Assembly: GCA_018261735.1 (NCBI GenBank)
Contig: JAGTRM010000009.1
Location: forward strand, 1 to 64,000
Direction: 5' to 3'
Source: Pseudomonadota bacterium
GTDB lineage: Bacteria > Pseudomonadota > Gammaproteobacteria > Burkholderiales > Chitinibacteraceae
Length of the DNA: 64,000 nt
Shown here: piece by piece, positions 58,213-64,000 of the stretch
Numbering within the stretch: position 1 is the stretch's first letter
Layout of the letters: each line of letters begins with the position of its first letter
Notes under the pieces: model-generated
Databases searched by the model: none
What the model saw: only the letters and a program-made list of their open reading frames with translations
What the model was told of the DNA's origin: nothing
Translations under genes and position numbers: made by a program

Positions 58213-58712
58213 CTCCGTCCATGACAGATCGCTTGAACCACCAGATCAACCTTGAACAATTCTCATCCAACCTTTACCTGCAGATGAGCGCCTGGTGCGA
58301 TCATCAGGGTTACACCGGCAGCGCTGCCTTCCTGCGCGAGCATGCCATGGAAGAACTCAAGCACATGTACAAGCTGTTCGACTATGTGTGCGAAACCGGT
58401 GCGCCTGCAGTATTGGGCAGCATCCCCGCCCCGCCTGTGACCTTCGCCTCGCTCGGCGAAGTTTTCAAGATGACCTACGAGCATGAAATCAAGATCACCG
58501 GCGCCATCAACAAACTGGTCTCGTTTGCGCTTGCTGAAGAAGACTTCAGCACCTTCCAGTTCCTGCAATGGTATGTGAGCGAACAGCATGAGGAAGAGCG
58601 CCTGTTCAAGAGCATCCTCGACAAGATCGCCGTGATCGGACTCGACGGCAAGGGCATCTACTTCCTCGACAAGGAAATCCGCAAACTGGCCGGACAAACC
58701 AGCGCGGGCTGA
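58206..58712 (+). CDS. ftnA: Ferritin (FtnA-type)
   Basis: 168 aa with AGGAGA before the ATG. Ferroxidase ligands are visible: Glu17 in NLEQFSSNLY, EELKHMYKLF (Glu50/His53-type), and Glu/Gln in the YVSEQHEEER helix. It stores iron as ferric mineral in a 24-mer. Being in the feo operon is notable, since storage and uptake would be turned on together; a separate promoter inside feoC is possible. Confidence 0.95.
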   Translation: MLTPSMTDRLNHQINLEQFSSNLYLQMSAWCDHQGYTGSAAFLREHAMEELKHMYKLFDYVCETGAPAVLGSIPAPPVTFASLGEVFKMTYEHEIKITGAINKLVSFALAEEDFSTFQFLQWYVSEQHEEERLFKSILDKIAVIGLDGKGIYFLDKEIRKLAGQTSAG

Positions 58713-58738
58713 CTTTGCTGCATATTTTCCTGCTCGGG

Positions 58739-58767
58739 CGGGGACGGGAAGCCGTTCCCGCGTTATT
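58739..58767 (+). terminator. Terminator-like hairpin after ferritin
   Basis: CGGGGACGG / CCGTTCCCG stem (one G-T pair) with a GAAG loop, followed by CGTTATTTTG. It is similar to the hairpin at 58944-58965. Confidence 0.7.
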
Positions 58768-58943
58768 TTGCAGACACACTCCATCTTGCAGCACATCGAG
58801 TGCTAGCGAGGCTCTTCCTCCGGAGGGAGGAAGCGGGGATGGAGGGGATCAATCAAGAAAGGCTGCGAGTTGTAACGCATGGTGAAATCACTCGAGCTTG
58901 CTCGAGTGTGCTCATCTTGAATGCTTGCCACATTGCCGGCAGC

Positions 58944-58972
58944 CGGGAACGGGAAACCGTTCCCGCTTTTTT
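58944..58972 (+). terminator. Rho-independent terminator inside the ferritin-catalase gap
   Basis: 9-base stem CGGGAACGG / CCGTTCCCG, GAAA loop, then CTTTTTT. It stands in front of the catalase gene and so ends a separate transcript or a leader. Confidence 0.85.
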
Positions 58973-59047
58973 ATGTCTGCTGCACCTTGCAATGGTGTGC
59001 TCCTTGGCTACACATAAACAACAGTCTCATTCCAAGGAGTGCATGCC

Positions 59048-60508
59048 ATGAGCCAGGACAAGAAGCTCACCACCGCTGCCGGCTGCCCGGTGGTCGACAA
59101 CCAGAACACGATGACTGCCGGCCCTCGCGGCCCGGTGCTGTTGCAAGATGTGTGGCTGCTGGAAAAGCTCGCGCATTTCGACCGGGAAGTGATTCCGGAG
59201 CGGCGCATGCACGCCAAGGGTTCGGGCGCCTACGGCACGTTCACGGTGACGCATGACATCACGCGCTACACCCGCGCCAAAATATTCAGCCAGATCGGCA
59301 AAAAAACCGAACTCTTTGCCCGCTTCACCACCGTGGCCGGCGAGCGCGGCGCGGCCGATGCCGAGCGCGATATCCGCGGCTTTGCGCTCAAGTTCTACAC
59401 CGAAGAAGGCAACTGGGATCTGGTCGGCAACAACACGCCCGTGTTCTTCCTGCGCGATCCGCTCAAGTTCCCGGATCTGAACCATGCAGTAAAACGCGAT
59501 CCGCGCACCAATATGCGCAGCGCGGGCAACAACTGGGATTTCTGGACCTCGTTGCCCGAGGCCTTCCACCAAGTCACCATCGTAATGTCTGATCGCGGCC
59601 TGCCGGCCAGTTACCGCCACATGCATGGCTTTGGCAGCCACACATTCAGCTTTATCAACGCGCAGAACGAGCGGCATTGGGTCAAATTCCACTTCCGCAC
59701 CGAGCAGGGCATCAAGAACCTGACAGATGCCGAAGCAGAAGCTATTGTCGGCAAAGACCGCGAAAGCCACCAGCGCGACCTGTTCGAGAGCATCGAAAAG
59801 GGCGATTTCCCGAAATGGACGCTATTCATCCAGATCATGCCGGAAAAGGATGCATCGAAAGTCCCCTACAACCCGTTCGACCTGACCAAGATCTGGCCGC
59901 ACAAGGATTACCCGCTGATCGAAGTCGGCGTGATGGAACTGAACCGCAACCCGGAGAACTTCTTCGCCGAAGTCGAGCAATCGGCGTTCAACCCCGCGGC
60001 CGTGGTGCCTGGCATCAGTTTTTCGCCCGACAAGATGCTGCAGGCACGGCTGTTTTCTTACGGCGATGCGCAGCGCTACCGACTGGGCGTGAACCATCAC
60101 CAGATTCCGGTCAACGCCCCGCGCTGCCCGGTACACAGCTACCACCGCGACGGCATGACCCGCGTGGACGGCAACCACGGCGGCACGCTCGGCTACGAGC
60201 CGAACAGCTACGGTGAATGGCAAGAGCAGCCGGATTTCTCCGAACCGCCGCTCAGCATCGAAGGCGCAGCTGACCACTGGAATCACCGCGTCGATGACGA
60301 TTACTTCTCGCAACCGCGCGCGCTGTTCAAGTTAATGACGCCGGCGCAGCAAAAGGTGCTGTTCGAGAACACCGCCCGCTCGGTCGGCGGTGCACCGAAG
60401 GAAATCCAGTTGCGCCACATCGGCAACTGCCTGAAGTGTGATCCGGCCTACGGCAAGGGCGTTGCCGATGCCTTGGGAATTGATCTGGATGAAATACCTG
60501 CGGGCTGA
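59048..60508 (+). CDS. katA: Monofunctional catalase, clade 3 (KatA-type)
   Basis: 486 aa from the ATG at 59048 (GGAG 8 bases upstream). The catalytic His55 ([12 protein letters not shown]) and Asn128 ([12 protein letters not shown]), and the heme-binding Tyr ([13 protein letters not shown]) are conserved. It breaks down hydrogen peroxide, a logical neighbour of iron uptake and storage because free iron makes peroxide toxic. A terminator follows. Confidence 0.97.
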   Translation: MSQDKKLTTAAGCPVVDNQNTMTAGPRGPVLLQDVWLLEKLAHFDREVIPERRMHAKGSGAYGTFTVTHDITRYTRAKIFSQIGKKTELFARFTTVAGERGAADAERDIRGFALKFYTEEGNWDLVGNNTPVFFLRDPLKFPDLNHAVKRDPRTNMRSAGNNWDFWTSLPEAFHQVTIVMSDRGLPASYRHMHGFGSHTFSFINAQNERHWVKFHFRTEQGIKNLTDAEAEAIVGKDRESHQRDLFESIEKGDFPKWTLFIQIMPEKDASKVPYNPFDLTKIWPHKDYPLIEVGVMELNRNPENFFAEVEQSAFNPAAVVPGISFSPDKMLQARLFSYGDAQRYRLGVNHHQIPVNAPRCPVHSYHRDGMTRVDGNHGGTLGYEPNSYGEWQEQPDFSEPPLSIEGAADHWNHRVDDDYFSQPRALFKLMTPAQQKVLFENTARSVGGAPKEIQLRHIGNCLKCDPAYGKGVADALGIDLDEIPAG

Positions 60509-60529
60509 TCTACTCTCCTGTCAATTGCA

Positions 60530-60565
60530 AAAAGGGAAATCTGCATCCGGGTTTCCCTTTTATTT
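60530..60565 (+). terminator. Terminator of the catalase gene
   Basis: AAAAGGGAAA / TTTCCCTTTT stem, 12-base loop, then ATTTTG. Confidence 0.85.
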
Positions 60566-60748
60566 TGTCCGCCATCCCTCAGCCATCTTTTGTTGGAAAC
60601 CCGGCAAACGCATGCCCTTGTGGTAAGTCCCCAATGTCAGACATCCAACAAAAGAGCTACCCTATGGCCTGTTTTTACCGCCGAAAGCCCGATTTTCCGG
60701 CCCGGCCATTGCTGCGCGGCATCGGCCGCATCCGACCGAGGAAACTCC

Positions 60749-62116
60749 ATGAATGAAGAAATCCAGGGCGAAGCGCTCAAGCGCGGATTGAAAAATCGCC
60801 ATATCCAGTTGATCGCGCTGGGCGGCGCGATCGGTACCGGGCTGTTCCTGGGCATTGCACAGACCATCAAGATGGCCGGGCCTTCCGTGCTGCTGGGCTA
60901 TGCGCTCGGCGGCTTCATTGCCTTCCTGATCATGCGCCAGCTCGGTGAAATGGTGGCCGAAGAGCCGGTTTCCGGCTCGTTCAGCCATTTTGCCTACAAG
61001 TACTGGGGCGACTTTTTCGGTTTCCTCTCGGGCTGGAATTACTGGGTGCTCTATATCCTGGTCAGCATGGCCGAGCTCTCCGCCGTAGGCATCTATGTGC
61101 ATTTCTGGTGGCCGGACATACCGACCTGGGTTTCCGCCGCAGTATTTTTCGTGGTGATCAATGCGGTGAACCTGGCCAACGTCAAACTGTTCGGCGAGAT
61201 GGAGTTCTGGTTCGCGCTGATCAAGGTTGTGGCCATCATCGGCATGATCCTGTTCGGCGGCTGGCTGCTGTTCACCGGCACCGGCGGCCCGCAAGCCTCG
61301 GTCAGCAACCTGTGGGCGCTGGGCGGCTTCTTCGCCAACGGCTTCAACGGCTTTGTGCTGTCGCTGGCAATCATCATGTTTTCGTTCGGCGGGCTGGAGC
61401 TCGTCGGCATTACCGCGGCTGAGGCCGATGATCCGCGCCACAGCATTCCGCGCGCGGTGAACCAGCTGATCTACCGGATCCTGATCTTCTACATCGGCGC
61501 GCTGGCGATCCTGCTCGCGCTGTTCCCGTGGAGCCAACTGGCCGAAGGCGGCAGCCCGTTCGTGCTGATCTTCTCGGCGCTGGGCAGCAACCTGACGGCC
61601 AACCTGCTCAACGTCGTCGTGCTGACTGCTGCCCTGTCGGTCTACAACAGCGGCGTGTACTGCAACAGCCGCATGCTGCATGGCCTGGCCCAGCAGGGCA
61701 ACGCGCCGCGTATCCTCGCGCATGTCGACAAGCGCGGCGTGCCGGTTCCCGCCATCCTGGTTTCGGCCGTGGCAACCTTTGCTTGCGTGGTGCTCAACTA
61801 CCTGGTGCCGGGCAAGGCCTTCCAGCTGCTGATGGCGCTGGTGGTCGCCTCGCTGGTGATCAACTGGGCCATGATCAGCCTGGCGCACATCAAGTTCCGC
61901 CGCGCCAAGATCCGCGAAGGTGTTGAGCCGGTGTTCAAGGCTTTCTGGTTTCCGTTCAGCAACTACCTCTGCCTGGCATTCCTGGCCTTCATGCTGGTAC
62001 TGCTCTACCTGAACGGGGAAAAAATTGCTGTGGGACTGGTGCCGGTCTGGCTGGGATTGATTTGGCTCGGCTATCGTTTCAAAACACGGCCGCTTTCACT
62101 GGCTACAAACCAATAA
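60749..62116 (+). CDS. Amino acid permease (AAT/APC family)
   Basis: 455 aa from the ATG at 60749 (GAGGAAA ahead). Twelve membrane helices; the family marker KNRHIQLIALGGAIGTGLFL, broken over residues 16-34, EMVAEEPVSGSF and PFVLIFSALG are typical of the enteric aromatic/GABA/proline permease group. The exact amino acid is not readable. It is followed by the candidate small RNA. Confidence 0.92.
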   Translation: MNEEIQGEALKRGLKNRHIQLIALGGAIGTGLFLGIAQTIKMAGPSVLLGYALGGFIAFLIMRQLGEMVAEEPVSGSFSHFAYKYWGDFFGFLSGWNYWVLYILVSMAELSAVGIYVHFWWPDIPTWVSAAVFFVVINAVNLANVKLFGEMEFWFALIKVVAIIGMILFGGWLLFTGTGGPQASVSNLWALGGFFANGFNGFVLSLAIIMFSFGGLELVGITAAEADDPRHSIPRAVNQLIYRILIFYIGALAILLALFPWSQLAEGGSPFVLIFSALGSNLTANLLNVVVLTAALSVYNSGVYCNSRMLHGLAQQGNAPRILAHVDKRGVPVPAILVSAVATFACVVLNYLVPGKAFQLLMALVVASLVINWAMISLAHIKFRRAKIREGVEPVFKAFWFPFSNYLCLAFLAFMLVLLYLNGEKIAVGLVPVWLGLIWLGYRFKTRPLSLATNQ

Positions 62117-62267
62117 AGGCAATTAAACCAATTAAAACACTGCAAACTGCCAGAAAATTTGACGTCCCGCTCGGTCACTCAGGGAAACCGGAGGGCGACA
62201 ATGCCGGCAAAATGTAGTTCATGTGAAAATTCACCCAAAACATCGGGTAACTTTACTACCAAAATAA

Positions 62268-62296
62268 TTGAGGAATGGCGGGGATTTGCGTATAGT
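62268..62296 (+). promoter_or_regulatory. Sigma-70-type promoter of the candidate small RNA
   Basis: -35 TTGAGG at 62268-62273 and -10 TATAGT at 62291-62296, exactly 17 bases apart. Expected transcription start is about 62303. Confidence 0.7.
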
Positions 62297-62302
62297 TCAG
62301 TT

Positions 62303-62430
62303 GTCGCCCAGCTGCATGGGCGGTGTACTGCAAGTTTGGTTTCGCGGTTTTCCGCAAATCGAACCTCTTCTCCTCCTCCTCGGCCCGATTACGGATGCTT
62401 GCCAGAAGCAACCGAATCGGGTGTTTTTTT
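62303..62430 (+). ncRNA. Candidate anti-Shine-Dalgarno small RNA, about 128 nt
   Basis: Ordered elements: hairpin 1 CGCCC / GGGCG (62305-62322); hairpin 2 at 62334-62364, with a 13-pair stem (one bulged C) closed by GCGG-TTTT-CCGC; an unpaired CUCUUCUCCUCCUCCU tract (62365-62380); and a terminator hairpin CCCGATT / AATCGGG with inner pairs (62384-62421) followed by a T-run. The promoter is 7 bases upstream. The layout resembles neisserial sibling sRNAs that pair with ribosome-binding sites, but I claim similarity of design, not homology. Confidence 0.68.
62384..62430 (+). terminator. Intrinsic terminator of the small RNA
   Basis: Stem CCCGATT-CGG / CCG-AATCGGG with an inner GCTT/AAGC part, then GTGTTTTTTT. 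It is on the plus strand and cannot serve the minus-strand reductase. Confidence 0.9.
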
Positions 62431-62520
62431 GCCTGTTACTTTCGCCCTGCAAAATCACGCCCATCAGGCTGCGTCTGACATGCCAGCGCAACCTGATCTG
62501 CTCATCGATCAACCTATGAA

Positions 62521-63564
62521 TCAGCCTGCTGTACTGGATGCTGCCCAGATGTTCAAACCCGCATCGCTGGCCCAGACATCGATTTCAGCCAGTTCTTCAG
62601 CTGAAAAAGCCAGATTGGACAATGCCGCCACGTTCTCCTCCAGCTGGCTGATTTTGCTGGCGCCAATCAAGGCCGAAGTCACGCGCAAATCACGCAAAAC
62701 CCAAGCCAGCGCCATTTGTGCCAGCGATTGCCCCCGCCGTTGCGCGATATCGGCAAGGCCCTGGATTTTCTCCAGATTGGAGGATTCCAGGAAGTTTTCG
62801 CGAAACGAGGGCGAACTCTTGGCCTTGCGCGAATCGGCCGGAATCCCGCCCAGATACTTCCCGGTCAAGAGGCCCTGCGCAAGCGGCGAAAACACGATAC
62901 AGCCGATATCCTGCTCTTCGAGCGTATCGAGCAAATCCTCTTCGATCCAGCGATTGAGCATCGAATATGAGGGCTGGTGAATCACGCAAGACATGCCCAT
63001 TTCCCGCAGTAGGGCCGAGGCTTCGCGGGTCTTTTTCGCCGAATACGACGAAATCCCGGCATACAGCGCCTTGCCCTGTTTGACGGCTGTGGCCAGTGCA
63101 CCCATGGTTTCTTCCAGCGGCGTATCCGGATCAAAGCGGTGCGAATAGAAAATATCGACATAGTCGATCTGCATCCGCTTCAGGCTCTGGTCCAGACTGG
63201 CCAGCAGGTACTTGCGCGAACCGTCGACGCCGTACGGGCCGGGCCACATCCGGTAACCGGCCTTGGTGGAAATGATCAGCTCGTCGCGATAGGCAGCCAG
63301 ATCCGTGGCAAGCACCCTGCCCAGCAATTCCTCGGCGGCACCGGGCGGCGGACCATAGTTGTTGGCCAGATCGAAATGGGTGATGCCAAGATCGAAAGCC
63401 CGCAGCAACAAATTCTTGGCGCTGGAGAAATCCGCCTCTCTGCCGAAGTTTTGCCACAGCCCCAGCGACAGGGCAGGCAATTGCAAGCCGCTGCGGCCCA
63501 GCCGCCGATACGGCATCGAATCATAGCGGGTCGTGCTGGCAACATAGTTAACACCGGACATCAT
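62521..63564 (-). CDS. Aldo/keto reductase (YghZ/Gpr-type)
   Basis: 347 aa. (beta/alpha)8 NADPH-dependent reductase with catalytic Tyr in FDLANNYGPPPGAAEE, VDIFYSHRFDPDTPLEET, and an NADPH-binding end (ALIGASKISQLEENVAAL). Closest to L-glyceraldehyde-3-phosphate reductase / methylglyoxal-reducing YghZ group. GGGAG precedes the ATG. A perfect palindrome lies upstream. Confidence 0.92.
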   Translation of the reverse strand: MMSGVNYVASTTRYDSMPYRRLGRSGLQLPALSLGLWQNFGREADFSSAKNLLLRAFDLGITHFDLANNYGPPPGAAEELLGRVLATDLAAYRDELIISTKAGYRMWPGPYGVDGSRKYLLASLDQSLKRMQIDYVDIFYSHRFDPDTPLEETMGALATAVKQGKALYAGISSYSAKKTREASALLREMGMSCVIHQPSYSMLNRWIEEDLLDTLEEQDIGCIVFSPLAQGLLTGKYLGGIPADSRKAKSSPSFRENFLESSNLEKIQGLADIAQRRGQSLAQMALAWVLRDLRVTSALIGASKISQLEENVAALSNLAFSAEELAEIDVWASDAGLNIWAASSTAG

Positions 63565-63627
63565 TCACTCCCAGATTGATCAAACAGGATGGATCGCCGC
63601 GCCAGTCTTGAAACGGCACACGACCAA

Positions 63628-63648
63628 AAGGTAAGGTGGCCTTACCTT
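63628..63648. promoter_or_regulatory. Perfect palindromic operator in the reductase/MgtC gap
   Basis: Arms AAGGTAAGG and CCTTACCTT with a TGG spacer. It lies in the divergent gap between the aldo/keto reductase and the MgtC-family gene. No regulator gene is nearby in the window; the site could be for a MarR-, TetR- or HxlR-type repressor. Confidence 0.6.
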
Positions 63649-63751
63649 AACATTTTGTATTTTACCCGACCAGCCATCCTACAATAAAGGAAGGCTCTTT
63701 GCGCTTGGCATTGCGCGCAAGGCCCCGCGAACAGGAAAGGAGCTCCCCCAC

Positions 63752-64000
63752 ATGCTCTGGCTGGAATCACTGGCGTCCTATTGGTCGGTTCCCGAAATCA
63801 CCGTCAATCTCATTATTTTTGCCAATTTGCTGGGGGCGTTGTTGCTCGGACTGCTGGTGGGTTATGAGCGCTCCTTCCATGGCCGTGCAGCGGGAATGCG
63901 TACCTACGGACTCGTCTGCATGGCATCTGCTGCGCTGACCGTCATCGCCGGCTACCCGGGCTATTGGTATGGGGAGCACGCAAGCATGCCCGGCGTGGAC
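63752..64000 (+). CDS. MgtC/SapB family membrane protein (partial)
   Basis: First 83 codons only; runs off the window end. GGAG is present before the ATG. Two or three membrane helices are visible (NLIIFANLLGALLLGLLVGY), and RAAGMRTYGLVCMASAALTV is the conserved MgtC core. MgtC proteins help survive low magnesium or acid; many longer relatives have unknown roles. Confidence 0.88.
   Translation, partial: MLWLESLASYWSVPEITVNLIIFANLLGALLLGLLVGYERSFHGRAAGMRTYGLVCMASAALTVIAGYPGYWYGEHASMPGVD

Larger units (their letters stand above)
58713..59047 (+). other. Structured non-coding gap between ferritin and catalase genes
   Basis: 335 bases. In order: ferritin terminator-like hairpin (58739-58760), a perfect hairpin CTTCCTCC-GGAG-GGAGGAAG (58814-58833), a perfect palindrome CACTCGAGC-TT-GCTCGAGTG (58889-58908), a second terminator (58944-58972) and the catalase ribosome-binding region. 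A 70-codon frame from 58839 to 59051 overlaps the catalase start but lacks protein-like composition. Confidence 0.6.
62117..62520 (+). other. Gap between permease and aldo/keto reductase
   Basis: 404 bases. The first 150 contain a small palindrome GTGAAAATTCAC (62223-62234) and nothing else recognised. The rest is the small RNA gene and its promoter (62268-62430). From 62431 to 62520 nothing is seen. Frames on both strands are not protein-like. Confidence 0.6.

Noticed and set aside
58839-59051. A 70-aa protein upstream of catalase
   Set aside because: Good ribosome-binding motif and ATGA overlap, but it reads through an intrinsic terminator and two perfect palindromes and looks like no protein; treated as non-coding in the feature list.
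62159-62980. Long plus-strand frame across the small RNA into the reductase
   Set aside because: It has Ser/Pro-rich random composition, covers the terminator and is opposite the real aldo/keto reductase gene.

Overview
The window looks like chromosome of a GC-rich motile betaproteobacterium. The evidence is the FlhB-FlhA-FlhF-FlhG-FliA flagellar order, AceK, a cydP-cydA-cydB-cydX operon, the clpS-clpA pair, STAS-type MCE lipid transport genes and a NodT-type outer-membrane efflux lipoprotein. A Neisseriales-like relative is my guess, not something the sequence proves. I see no rRNA, tRNA, CRISPR array, transposase gene or prophage. Coding density is high.

Region 1 (1-16542) is a flagellar block. 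fliK-fliL-fliM-fliN-fliO runs leftward and flhB-flhA, flhF-flhG and fliA-motC run rightward. It is interrupted by aceK (minus strand) between flhA and flhF, and by a four-gene MCE-type lipid ABC transporter between flhG and fliA. The block ends at motC: the expected motD is absent and a compositionally different orphan gene plus a REP-like palindrome follow.

Region 2 (17000-28200) is mixed accessory DNA. It holds a DEAD-box helicase with two DbpA-type RNA-binding domains, an ene-reductase/quinone-reductase pair with a divergent LysR gene, a phytase-like lipoprotein, a small Gly-rich lipoprotein, VOC and hypothetical proteins, a second REP-like element, and an overlapping DUF4160-DUF2442 pair.

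Region 3 (28200-46800) has gltB-gltD, a heparinase II/III-type lyase, a DMT exporter, a compact chemoreceptor, a TolC-MacA-MacB type tripartite efflux operon, a small phosphodiesterase, a VOC protein, an SRPBCC protein coupled to a PL5 alginate lyase, and satP behind an FNR/ANR-like site.

Region 4 (46900-64000) has tandem cold-shock genes, clpS-clpA, and cytochrome bd (cydP-A-B-X) behind an FNR-like site. Next is an iron locus: a DUF2325 protein and a 91-aa partner transcribed divergently from feoA-feoB-feoC-ferritin, with Fur-like and FNR-like sites between them. Catalase, an amino-acid permease, an aldo/keto reductase and the start of an MgtC-family gene follow. Between the permease and the reductase is a well-formed candidate small RNA with its own promoter, two hairpins, an exposed anti-Shine-Dalgarno CUCCUCCUCCU tract and a terminator. 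I consider this the most interesting undescribed element, followed by the DUF2325 iron locus.
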